Source: Flavobacteriales bacterium
GTDB lineage: Bacteria; Bacteroidota; Bacteroidia; Flavobacteriales_D; Crocinitomicaceae
Length of the DNA: 64,000 bases
Reading direction: 5' to 3'
Assembly (NCBI GenBank): GCA_947491305.1
Contig: CANLIL010000007.1
Coordinates: forward strand, 1 to 64,000
Positions 55,623 through 64,000 of this stretch are shown piece by piece. The notes under the pieces were generated by a model. That model was not told the DNA's origin. It searched no databases and saw only the letters and a program-made list of their open reading frames with translations. The position numbers and the translations under genes were made by a program. Position 1 is the first letter of the stretch; each line of letters begins with the position of its first letter.

Positions 55623-57877
55623 TACTTAAAATAGATATTTAATTCATCAATAAATGTCCAAGGCGTATTTCCTTCACCATTCGATCCTACAGGAATTTTA
55701 GTTCTGTTTTTGATGTGGAATTTAACAAATCGACCCTTCATCTTTTGATTTAATTGAAATTTAACAGCTGTTTTATCCAACGAAAGTCCAATTGGTTTCG
55801 ACCATTTTTTTCCATTTTTTGAAACAGAAATCTCACAATTTTCAGGAGCGTAAATCCAAGAATTAGTGTCGTCTAAAAAGTGAATAGAAGCACCTTCAAT
55901 CGTTGATTTCTGAGTTAAATCTACAATAAATTCAATAGTTGATGTGTCAAAACCCAACCATTCATAGCCTTTCCAAGGTAATTTCCCATAAACACCATCC
56001 ACTAAAGTCAAACTTCCATTCGAACTGTATTGAGGACTTGGTTTGGTAAGAAACGTAATTGGTAAACCCAAAGCTGGGTGACGATAAATCACTTGTTTTG
56101 CTGGATCTTTTAACAATGGCGAGGTCAATTCTACTGTAATTTTCTCAACAGTTGTTCCAGTTGTGCGATTAAAATCCATTGAATCTAAATCACGAATAGT
56201 TTTAGAAATGATGCTACCATTATCGCCAATTTTGTAATTCAATTGAAAATCTTGAGTTTGATCTTCGTCTTTTACATACAATTTCATTCCAGTCTTTGTT
56301 GGAACTAGTTTAGAACTTGGATAAAACAATGCTCTTGAAAAATTGACATTTTTTTGTTTTAAATAGTCCACATGAAATGCTTGAAATGCTTGTTTAAATT
56401 CTTCAAATTTTGGTTTTTCTTGGCACCACAATGCTTGAGAAAGTGCAATAGCACGAGGATACGCCATGTATTCTAATTTTTCCATCGTTGAAATGTACTC
56501 TGTCCACAGATTGGCTTGACCACCTAAAATATACGCGTGATAATTAGGCGCTAATTTTTCAGGAATCGGATTGAAATCATATACTTTTTCAATCGGTGTA
56601 TATCCACCTATCGCAATTGGCTCGCCTGGATTCGTACTTTGATAATGATCAAAATAGCAATGCGAACCTGGAGACATAACAACAAAATGTTGCTGTTTCG
56701 CCGCATCAATTCCACCTTCAAATCCACGCCAAGACATGACAGCAGCATTTTCAGACAAACCACCTTCTAAGATTTCATCCCAACCAATCAACTTACGACC
56801 ATTTTTCGTTAAATATTTATCCATTTGTTGAATGAAATAACTTTGTAAATGATGTTCATCAGGAATTCCATTTTCACGCATAACAGCTTGACATTTTTTG
56901 CATTTTATCCAACGTGCTTTTGGTGCTTCGTCGCCTCCGATATGGATGTATTGCGAGGGGAATAAAACCAGCACCTCATCTAAAATATCTTGTAAAAAAT
57001 GAATACTTTCTTCTTTTGAGCAAAAAATATCATCAAAAACGCCCCATAAACCTGGTACACTTTGTTCTTCAATCGTACAAGAAAATTGAGGATAAGCCGC
57101 TAATGCAGCACGCGAATGTCCGGGCATTTCTATTTCTGGTACAATCGTAACATAACGATCTTGCGCATATTTCACCACATCTTTGATTTGCTCTTGCGAA
57201 TAATAGCCACCGTATTTATTTTTAGAATACGTTCGCGGAGAAGTTGTGTAATGATTTTCAACGGTACTGTCTCGCCAAGCGCCTATTTCAGTTAATTTTG
57301 GGTACTTCTTAATCTCAATACGCCAACCTTGGTCGTCGGTTAAATGCCAATGAAATGTATTGAACTTGTAAAAAGCCATTAAATCAATGTATTTTTTAAC
57401 TTGTTCAACAGTGAAAAAATGTCGACTCACATCTAAATGTAAACCACGCCATTGAAATTTTGGAGCATCTTGCACAAACGCGCGTTGAATTGAATAGTGC
57501 TCTTTTTCTCCAACGATTAATTGAAACAAGGAATTAAAAGCATAAAAACAACTCGCATCTGAAGTAAAGCGAATTTTTACATTATCACCAATATTTATCG
57601 AATAAAAATCAGTTGGAGCGTTGTTTAATTTTTGAAATTGAACAAGAGCGTTTTTACCCACAAAAACACAGTTTATACCATACATTTCTTTTAACTGCGT
57701 TTGCATGTAATTTCGTAAAGGCTTCACTAAAAGCGTGGAATCGAAGGATAGTTCGTTTCCTAAATTGATTTCACCCACCATGGCTTTATAAACTGAAGGT
57801 GCAGGTAAAATAACACTTTGAGAAAACCCAACTTTCGTTAACAAAAGCAGCGAAGCTATTAAAAAAGAATGTTTCAT
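55622..57877 (-). CDS. Exported beta-N-acetylhexosaminidase, glycoside hydrolase family 20
   Basis: 751 residues with signal peptide MKHSFLIASLLLLTKVGFSQ. The catalytic Asp-Glu pair is in HIGGDEAPKARW near residue 315; the region begins WRGLHLDVSRHFFTVEQVKK and ends with LGGQANLWTEY. The C-terminal 100 residues (IEFIVDLTQKSTIEG ... FVKFHIKNRTKIPVGS) look like an F5/8-type (discoidin) carbohydrate-binding domain. It removes terminal N-acetylhexosamine, for example from chitin oligomers or glycoproteins. No T9SS domain is present, so the periplasm is likely. It overlaps its neighbours by 1 and 4 nt. Confidence 0.93.
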   Translation of the reverse strand: MKHSFLIASLLLLTKVGFSQSVILPAPSVYKAMVGEINLGNELSFDSTLLVKPLRNYMQTQLKEMYGINCVFVGKNALVQFQKLNNAPTDFYSINIGDNVKIRFTSDASCFYAFNSLFQLIVGEKEHYSIQRAFVQDAPKFQWRGLHLDVSRHFFTVEQVKKYIDLMAFYKFNTFHWHLTDDQGWRIEIKKYPKLTEIGAWRDSTVENHYTTSPRTYSKNKYGGYYSQEQIKDVVKYAQDRYVTIVPEIEMPGHSRAALAAYPQFSCTIEEQSVPGLWGVFDDIFCSKEESIHFLQDILDEVLVLFPSQYIHIGGDEAPKARWIKCKKCQAVMRENGIPDEHHLQSYFIQQMDKYLTKNGRKLIGWDEILEGGLSENAAVMSWRGFEGGIDAAKQQHFVVMSPGSHCYFDHYQSTNPGEPIAIGGYTPIEKVYDFNPIPEKLAPNYHAYILGGQANLWTEYISTMEKLEYMAYPRAIALSQALWCQEKPKFEEFKQAFQAFHVDYLKQKNVNFSRALFYPSSKLVPTKTGMKLYVKDEDQTQDFQLNYKIGDNGSIISKTIRDLDSMDFNRTTGTTVEKITVELTSPLLKDPAKQVIYRHPALGLPITFLTKPSPQYSSNGSLTLVDGVYGKLPWKGYEWLGFDTSTIEFIVDLTQKSTIEGASIHFLDDTNSWIYAPENCEISVSKNGKKWSKPIGLSLDKTAVKFQLNQKMKGRFVKFHIKNRTKIPVGSNGEGNTPWTFIDELNIYFK

Positions 57878-59079
57878 AATTTAGTTGTTTCAGGCAAATT
57901 TTCCATTTTATTCACTTTGAAAGATACGAAATAAAAAAAGAAAATTGCAGTTAAATTTACAATTCCTAACAAACCGATTTCAGCAATGAAATCTGATAGA
58001 CTTGCAGACATAAGATCATTTGATCGCAGTGTAAATGGCATTAGAATAATCGAAAAGAATACCCACAGCATCCAATTTTTTAATTTCAATAAATAATAGA
58101 CTATTAAAATTAACAAGGGCATTGACAATAAAAAATGTTCGGTATCTGTGACGAAAAAATTTGGTGTAAACGCCATTAAAACAATTGAAAACTCAATGAA
58201 ACTATCGATTGAAAACATTTGCCTTTTCGAATAAAAATAACCAAAAGTCAGAACAATCAATAATACTAAAATTGAGGGCAACCAGGTTGAATGAATTCCG
58301 AAATAATAGTTTGCTAAATACGTTAAGGAATATTGACTAATAATATAAGAACCGTGTTTGGAAACAGCTATAAACCAAAAGCGCCAAATTTCTAAAAGCC
58401 CATTTAAAGAATTATTCACGATTGGTAGTATAAAAAAGAAAACGCCCAACAGAGCTAATCCAGCGATAATTCTCCACTTTTTAAAGAGAAATAAAGGAAT
58501 AAAAACGATGACAACAATTGGCTTTAAAATCACCATTAAGGCCCATGCAAAAATTGTCATCCACAGTTTATTTTTTAAAATGCCATATAAACCAAGCGTA
58601 AAAAAGAAAAATAAGAATAAATTGATGTTGCCAATGTGAAATTCACGCACCAGCTGAATAACGGTAAAAAAGAACGCTGTATAGAGCATCCAATTGTATT
58701 TTTTATCCTGATTTAATCGCTCTTCAAATAATATTTTTCGCAAATAATAAACCCCAAACACAAATGCAACTAACAAAAGAATTGAATGAATAATTTGTGC
58801 TGTAAAAAAAGAAACTTTTGTTGTAAAATAGAAAAAATAAAGGGTTGTTGGTGGGTATTTAAAAAAGCCTGTATCTTCTCCGTACGCTAATAAATATGGG
58901 TTTTTTCCTTCAAAATAATCTTTAGCTGCCAAATAATATACCTCGAAATCGTTGGTGTAAAATTTTCCGTTTAGCTTTTCAACAAAGATCAAAAGTGTTA
59001 CAAATAAAAGCATAAAAACCCCGAAGATCACTATTGACCTTTGGGGTTTTACAAAATTATTTTTTAAGATATTCTTCAA
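57874..59079 (-). CDS. GT87-family (DUF2029) polyprenyl-phosphate mannosyltransferase-like membrane protein
   Basis: 401 residues with about ten hydrophobic segments. The acidic loop DFEVYYLAAKDYFEGKNPYL and the motif FKYPPTTLYFFYF match the GT87/DUF2029 family, whose known members transfer mannose from a lipid-phosphate donor. The C-terminal tail is cytoplasmic and Asn/Glu-rich. It starts 3 nt after the icmF stop and overlaps the GH20 start by 4 nt (ATGA), so translation is probably coupled. Substrate unknown. Confidence 0.82.
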   Translation of the reverse strand: MKNILKNNFVKPQRSIVIFGVFMLLFVTLLIFVEKLNGKFYTNDFEVYYLAAKDYFEGKNPYLLAYGEDTGFFKYPPTTLYFFYFTTKVSFFTAQIIHSILLLVAFVFGVYYLRKILFEERLNQDKKYNWMLYTAFFFTVIQLVREFHIGNINLFLFFFFTLGLYGILKNKLWMTIFAWALMVILKPIVVIVFIPLFLFKKWRIIAGLALLGVFFFILPIVNNSLNGLLEIWRFWFIAVSKHGSYIISQYSLTYLANYYFGIHSTWLPSILVLLIVLTFGYFYSKRQMFSIDSFIEFSIVLMAFTPNFFVTDTEHFLLSMPLLILIVYYLLKLKNWMLWVFFSIILMPFTLRSNDLMSASLSDFIAEIGLLGIVNLTAIFFFYFVSFKVNKMENLPETTKL

Positions 59080-59082
59080 AAT

Positions 59083-62000
59083 TTACATATTGCGTCGGTA
59101 TTGGCCACCAACCTCAAACAAGGCTTCTGTTATTTGTCCTAATGATGAATACTTACACGTTTCCATCAATTGTTCAAACATATTTTGATTGCTAATCGCT
59201 GCATTTTGAACTTTTTCAATTCCATTTTTTGCAATTTCAGCATTTCCTTTTTGCAAGTTTTCCAACATGGTAATTTGGTATGCTTTTTCTTCTTCTGTTG
59301 CACGAATAACTTCTTTCGGAAGAACTGTTGGAGAACCTTTCGAACTTAAGAAGGTGTTTACTCCAATAATTGGGAATTCACCTGTATGTTTCAACATTTC
59401 GTAGTACAATGATTCCTCTTGAATTTTAGAACGTTGGTACATTGTTTCCATAGCTCCTAACACACCACCTCGCTCGGTAATTCGATCAAATTCTAGTAAT
59501 ACGGCTTCTTCCACTAATTCGGTCAATTCTTCAATAATAAACGAACCTTGCAGCGGATTTTCATTTTTCGCTAACCCTAATTCACGGTTGATGATCAATT
59601 GAATGGCCATTGCTCGACGAACAGATTCCTCTGTAGGCGTTGTAATTGCTTCGTCATACGCGTTGGTATGCAATGAATTACAATTGTCATAAATCGCATA
59701 CAACGCTTGTAAGGTTGTTCGAATATCGTTGAAATCAATCTCTTGCGCATGCAGCGAACGACCGGAAGTTTGAATGTGGTATTTCAACATTTGAGCACGT
59801 GCATTTGCTCCGTATTTACGCGCTAAGGCTTTCGCCCAAATTCTTCTTGAAACACGACCAATTACCGCATATTCAGGATCAATTCCATTGGAGAAAAAGA
59901 ACGATAAGTTAGGACCGAAATCGTTGATACTCATGCCACGACTCATGTAATATTCTACATAGGTAAATCCATTTGCTAACGTAAAGGCTAATTGTGTAAT
60001 TGGATTTGCGCCAGCTTCGGCAATGTGATAACCAGAAATCGAAACAGAATAGAAGTTGCGCACTCCATTTTGAATGAAATATTGTTGCACATCCCCCATT
60101 AAACGCAATGCAAATTCAGTTGAGAAAATACACGTGTTCTGCGCTTGATCTTCTTTTAAAATATCTGCTTGTACCGTTCCACGAACTTGCGTTAACGTTT
60201 CAGCTTTGATTGTTGAATATATTTCAGCTGGCAACACTTGATCACCTGTAACGCCCAATAACATCAAGCCTAAGCCATTATTTCCTTCTGGTAATTCACC
60301 TTGGTAACTTGGTCGAACGGTTCCTTTTTCTTTGTAAATCGCTGCGATTTTTGCTTCAACTTCCGCTTCCAAACCATTTGCGACAATGTGTTTTTCACAA
60401 TTTTGATCAATTGCAGCATTCATAAAGAATCCCAATAACATCGGTGCTGGACCATTAATCGTCATTGAAACTGAAGTCATCGGATGCGACAAGTCGAAAC
60501 CAGAATACAATTTCTTAGCATCGTCTAAACAACAAATCGAAACACCTGAATTTCCGATTTTACCGTAAATATCTGGACGTATTGCTGGATCGTTTCCGTA
60601 TAACGTCACAGAATCAAATGCTGTTGACAAACGTTTTGCAGGCATTCCTAAAGAAACGTAGTGAAAACGCTTATTGGTTCTTTCAGGACCACCTTCTCCA
60701 GCAAACATTCGTGTTGGGTCTTCACCTTCACGTTTGAACGGAAATAAACCTGCAGTGTATGGAAATTCTCCTGGAACATTTTCTTGCAAAGACCAACGTA
60801 AGATATCACCCCACCCCTTGTATTTTGGTAAGGCAATTTTTGGAATCTGTAAATGTGAAAGCGATTCGGTATGTGTATCTAATTTTAATATTTTATCGCG
60901 AACTTTAAATTCAAACGTTGGATTTGTGTACGTAGCTTTTTTGTCCGACCATTTTTGTAAAATGTCCCAATTTTTTGGGTCAAAATTCAACTTTTCAGTT
61001 TCAAATGCTTCTGCTAATGCTTTAACCAAACGATCTTTATCCTCCATTGACGACTGACGAATCGTTTCCATAGAAGAATGTAAGCCTTGCAATTTCTCCG
61101 CGACCAACACTTGTTCATTCACCCATTTATCATACGAACGGTTGTTTTCTGAGATTTCAGATAAGTAACGTGTACGATCCGGTGGAATAACAAAAATTTT
61201 CTCAGACATTTCTTTGGTAATTTGAAACGTTGATTTCAAATCTGCACCAGAAACTTCAACAACTTTATCCATGATCACTTTGTACAACGAATTCATTCCT
61301 GGATCGTTGAATTGAGAAGCAATCGTTCCGTAAACAGGCATAGAATCAACGTCTGCTTCCCATAAATTATGGTTGCGTTGGTATTGTTTACGCACATCAC
61401 GCAAAGCATCTAAAGCGCCACGTTTATCGAATTTATTCAATGCAATAACATCTGCAAAATCCAACATATCTATTTTCTCCAATTGCGTTGCTGCTCCATA
61501 TTCCGGAGTCATCACGTACAACGACATATCAGAATGCTCTAAAATTTCTGTGTCTGACTGACCAATTCCAGACGTTTCCAAAATAATCAAATCGTATTCA
61601 GCAGCTTTCAAAACCGTAATGGCTTCCGCCACATGTTTTGACAAGGCCAAATTTGATTGACGCGTAGCCAAAGATCGCATGTAAACTCGGTCACTTTTGA
61701 TGGAATTCATTCGAATACGATCTCCCAATAAAGCGCCACCAGTTTTACGTTTTGATGGATCAACTGAAACGACAGCAATTTGTTTTGTTGGAAAATCAAT
61801 TAAAAAACGACGCACCAACTCATCCACTAACGAAGATTTTCCAGAACCACCTGTTCCTGTGATTCCTAAAACGGGTACATTGACACCTTTCGCCAATTCA
61901 GTAACTTGCGCTAAAACTGCTTTTGATTCTTCTGGATAATTTTCTGCGGCAGAAATAATATGAGCGATTGCAGGGACAAATTTCTCTTTAATTCGCGGAA

Positions 62001-62463
62001 CATCTTGCGCTACATTTTGTCCGACAGGAAAGTCAGATTTTTCAACTAAATCGTTGATCATTCCTTGCAGACCCATTGCACGACCATCATCAGGATGGTA
62101 AATGCGTGTTATTCCGTATGCTTGTAATTCTTCAATTTCTGACGGCAAAATAGTTCCGCCACCACCACCAAAAATCTTGATGTGCGGCGCGCCTTTTTCC
62201 TTCAAAAGATCATGCATGAATTTAAAATATTCTGTATGTCCACCTTGGTAAGAAGTCATTGCAATTGCCTGCGCATCTTCTTGAATCGCACAATTCACCA
62301 CTTCTTCAACCGAGCGGTCGTGACCTAAGTGAATCACTTCACAACCCGTTGCTTGAATGATGCGTCGCATAATATTAATTGCCGCATCGTGACCATCGAA
62401 TAACGAAGCTGCAGTAACAATTCTAATTTTATTGATTGGCTTGTAAGGCGCTACTATTTCCAT
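59083..62463 (-). CDS. icmF: Fused isobutyryl-CoA mutase IcmF (B12-binding, MeaI-type GTPase, mutase)
   Basis: 1126 residues. Order: B12-binding domain with [16 protein letters not shown] near residue 20 (DxH ligand to cobalt), MeaI-like G-protein chaperone with [20 protein letters not shown] near 200, NKFDKRG as the NKxD motif, and a mutase barrel from about 560 with [20 protein letters not shown] and [20 protein letters not shown]. It interconverts isobutyryl- and n-butyryl-CoA using adenosylcobalamin; the GTPase guards cofactor loading. It is the probable first gene of a four-gene operon. It is the only obvious B12 consumer in the window. Confidence 0.95.
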   Translation of the reverse strand: MEIVAPYKPINKIRIVTAASLFDGHDAAINIMRRIIQATGCEVIHLGHDRSVEEVVNCAIQEDAQAIAMTSYQGGHTEYFKFMHDLLKEKGAPHIKIFGGGGGTILPSEIEELQAYGITRIYHPDDGRAMGLQGMINDLVEKSDFPVGQNVAQDVPRIKEKFVPAIAHIISAAENYPEESKAVLAQVTELAKGVNVPVLGITGTGGSGKSSLVDELVRRFLIDFPTKQIAVVSVDPSKRKTGGALLGDRIRMNSIKSDRVYMRSLATRQSNLALSKHVAEAITVLKAAEYDLIILETSGIGQSDTEILEHSDMSLYVMTPEYGAATQLEKIDMLDFADVIALNKFDKRGALDALRDVRKQYQRNHNLWEADVDSMPVYGTIASQFNDPGMNSLYKVIMDKVVEVSGADLKSTFQITKEMSEKIFVIPPDRTRYLSEISENNRSYDKWVNEQVLVAEKLQGLHSSMETIRQSSMEDKDRLVKALAEAFETEKLNFDPKNWDILQKWSDKKATYTNPTFEFKVRDKILKLDTHTESLSHLQIPKIALPKYKGWGDILRWSLQENVPGEFPYTAGLFPFKREGEDPTRMFAGEGGPERTNKRFHYVSLGMPAKRLSTAFDSVTLYGNDPAIRPDIYGKIGNSGVSICCLDDAKKLYSGFDLSHPMTSVSMTINGPAPMLLGFFMNAAIDQNCEKHIVANGLEAEVEAKIAAIYKEKGTVRPSYQGELPEGNNGLGLMLLGVTGDQVLPAEIYSTIKAETLTQVRGTVQADILKEDQAQNTCIFSTEFALRLMGDVQQYFIQNGVRNFYSVSISGYHIAEAGANPITQLAFTLANGFTYVEYYMSRGMSINDFGPNLSFFFSNGIDPEYAVIGRVSRRIWAKALARKYGANARAQMLKYHIQTSGRSLHAQEIDFNDIRTTLQALYAIYDNCNSLHTNAYDEAITTPTEESVRRAMAIQLIINRELGLAKNENPLQGSFIIEELTELVEEAVLLEFDRITERGGVLGAMETMYQRSKIQEESLYYEMLKHTGEFPIIGVNTFLSSKGSPTVLPKEVIRATEEEKAYQITMLENLQKGNAEIAKNGIEKVQNAAISNQNMFEQLMETCKYSSLGQITEALFEVGGQYRRNM

Positions 62464-62560
62464 AAACTTTTTTGTTCATTTATTTGCGGGGTAAAAATAC
62501 AAAAAATAGCCGTTATAGAAAGCTTTTGGGAAGAAAGTTGGTGAGGAAAAATTACACCAT

Positions 62561-64000
62561 TTAAAACCTCACAATCATTTTCAAATTGAAGCGACGCTGT
62601 GTTAAGTAATTAGGGATTGAATAGTATTTTCCTTCCACATCTTGAATCCATTGTTTGGAAAGGATGTTGTTGATACCCATTAAATTCAAGACTTCAAACG
62701 ACAAAATAGCATCGGTGAAGTTTTTAGAAAAGAAATTCTTTTTGGCTTTTTTCTTGTATAAGAAATCGTAGGAAAAACCAATGTCAACTCTAAAATAGGA
62801 ACTCATGCGCAAGGTATCTTTGTAGCGACTCGGGTCTGGCGGACCATATGGCAAAGGAGTACCATATTGCAAGCCCATTTGAACAGAAAAACTTTCGTAA
62901 CCCGGCATGCGGTCTTGCACCAATGCACCAAAATTCAAGAATTGATCGGTTGGACGTGGAATGTACCCTGGAAAAATGGTTGCGCTATCAACAATTGTTT
63001 GATCTTCTGAATAGCCAAAAATTATTTTTTCACCCGCAGCATTGTAGAATTCTTTGTAGGAATCATTCAAAATATCTTCTTTAGTAGACATGATTCCAAC
63101 TTTGAAAAATGATTCGATTCCTTCGATAAATTGTCCGTGTACATTCAAATCTACCCCATACGCATAAGCAACAGCATTGTTATCTGCATAATAACGTGTT
63201 CGAACATTTTCGATTTCGTACGGATTCACATCCCACATGTATTTGTAATAGGCTTCAGCGGTAAATTTAAACGGCACTTCTCTGTTCCACATGTTGAAAA
63301 ACAAATCTGAACCAGCAACAATGTGAAACGATTTTTGTGCTTTTACATTTAAATTTAATTGTCCATCAAAAGTTCTAAATTCTCTGTAAAATGGCGGCTG
63401 GTAATACAAACCTGTTGCCAAACGAAAAGCAACGTCTCTTCTGCGCACTTGCCCATTTCGCACCATGTATAAACGAGGAATAAACGTCACAGAAATTCTT
63501 GGTGTTACAAAAAATTCTTGGTTCGCAGAAGTATATCCAACACGCGACCCAATGTTTAAGGCCCATTTCGAATTGGATTCACGTATGGTATCTGAAAAAG
63601 TTTTCACAACGCGTTTCCCGTCAATTTTGAATTTTTTGGAAGCAACAGCTACAAAATCTCGTTTTGTTTTGGACCACGCAAAATTTCCTTGTAAAAAACC
63701 TGTCAAACGGTACGATTCCAACGCTAATTTTCCTTTAATGGTTTCCAATAATTCTACTTGGTTCGGAGAAGCTTGTGGCAATGAATATCCAGCAGAATCA
63801 ATCATTTTCCATTCGCTCAATTTGTCATTAAAAACATCGTGTTGGTAATTAACACCCCAATTCAACGCATGATTGCGGTAATTAATACGATCGCTGTCAA
63901 TGTATTTGTTTTTAATCACAAATTGACCATTGTGATAGACGTTCACAATCGTAGCCGTTAATTGGTTGCGTGCATGGTTCAAAAAAGTTCCAATGCCTAA
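62561..64000 (-). CDS. TonB-dependent outer-membrane receptor, C-terminal part (5'-truncated by the window edge)
   Basis: 480 residues are visible; the frame stays open to base 64000, so the start is outside the window. Amphipathic beta-barrel strands with aromatic belts recur (NYRNHALNWGVNYQHDVF, WALNIGSRVGYTSANQEFFV, LYYQPPFYREFRTFDGQLNL), and the end is FNLKMIVRF, a typical outer-membrane C-terminus. Strands such as SYFRVDIGFSYDFLYKKKAK and ILSFEVLNLMGINN match Bacteroidota receptors with CarboxypepD-reg N-termini. The substrate cannot be read from this part. Confidence 0.83.
   Translation of the reverse strand, partial: LGIGTFLNHARNQLTATIVNVYHNGQFVIKNKYIDSDRINYRNHALNWGVNYQHDVFNDKLSEWKMIDSAGYSLPQASPNQVELLETIKGKLALESYRLTGFLQGNFAWSKTKRDFVAVASKKFKIDGKRVVKTFSDTIRESNSKWALNIGSRVGYTSANQEFFVTPRISVTFIPRLYMVRNGQVRRRDVAFRLATGLYYQPPFYREFRTFDGQLNLNVKAQKSFHIVAGSDLFFNMWNREVPFKFTAEAYYKYMWDVNPYEIENVRTRYYADNNAVAYAYGVDLNVHGQFIEGIESFFKVGIMSTKEDILNDSYKEFYNAAGEKIIFGYSEDQTIVDSATIFPGYIPRPTDQFLNFGALVQDRMPGYESFSVQMGLQYGTPLPYGPPDPSRYKDTLRMSSYFRVDIGFSYDFLYKKKAKKNFFSKNFTDAILSFEVLNLMGINNILSKQWIQDVEGKYYSIPNYLTQRRFNLKMIVRF

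Overview
The window is a chromosomal stretch of an AT-rich member of the Bacteroidota, most likely a flavobacterium (class Flavobacteriia; the Crocinitomicaceae/Fluviicola group is a guess from gene style only). Evidence: type IX secretion (T9SS) sorting domains of both the short type A and the gliding-motility-associated type B kinds, several TonB-dependent receptors with carboxypeptidase-regulatory N-termini, POT peptide transporters, fused E1 alpha/beta dehydrogenase, SprB-type repeats, and repeated use of the Bacteroidota promoter pattern (-33 TTTG, -7 TAnnTTTG). No rRNA, tRNA, CRISPR array, insertion sequence or prophage was seen.

Layout. 1-5404: a surface-protein cluster on the + strand, made of a truncated repeat-rich fibre protein resembling tail fibres, a secreted protein with a formylglycine-generating-enzyme fold but no catalytic cysteines, and a small secreted protein built of five exact 27-residue repeats. 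5450-14698: housekeeping genes (ComM-like AAA protein, rpmH, ABC exporter, two tandem POT transporters, TatD-like, TcdA, RluA family). 14740-23298: clpC, gyrA, a TPR protein and rpsA. 23539-27210: a large SNF2 helicase. 27312-32253: a cobalamin-capture locus with a PCMD-domain T9SS protein, a BtuB-like TonB receptor, an AdoCbl riboswitch with its own terminator, and a BtuG-like beta-propeller that carries a T9SS sorting domain. 32348-40374: queE, OmpA-type proteins, UbiA prenyltransferase, maf, hemE, ung and a lipoprotein. 40375-45255: a possible interspersed repeat, a haem-type TonB receptor, an esterase and lolA. 45263-50128: DEAD-box helicase, fused 2-oxoacid dehydrogenase E1 and glutamate dehydrogenase. 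50333-54935: an SprB-repeat T9SS protein, a DUF4197 lipoprotein and a nucleoside phosphorylase. 54921-62463: a tight operon icmF - GT87 - GH20 - cutC. 62561-64000: the C-terminal part of another TonB-type receptor.

How it fits together. The strongest biological story is vitamin B12: the riboswitch and BtuB/BtuG/PCMD genes would capture cobalamin, and IcmF at the other end of the window is an adenosylcobalamin-dependent mutase that would use it. The BtuG-like protein appears to have exchanged the lipoprotein anchor known from gut Bacteroides for T9SS export. A second theme is transcription initiation: at four genes the -7 element lies only 4-5 nt before the start codon, which predicts leaderless mRNAs, and one of these lies in a bidirectional promoter whose two -7 boxes abut.
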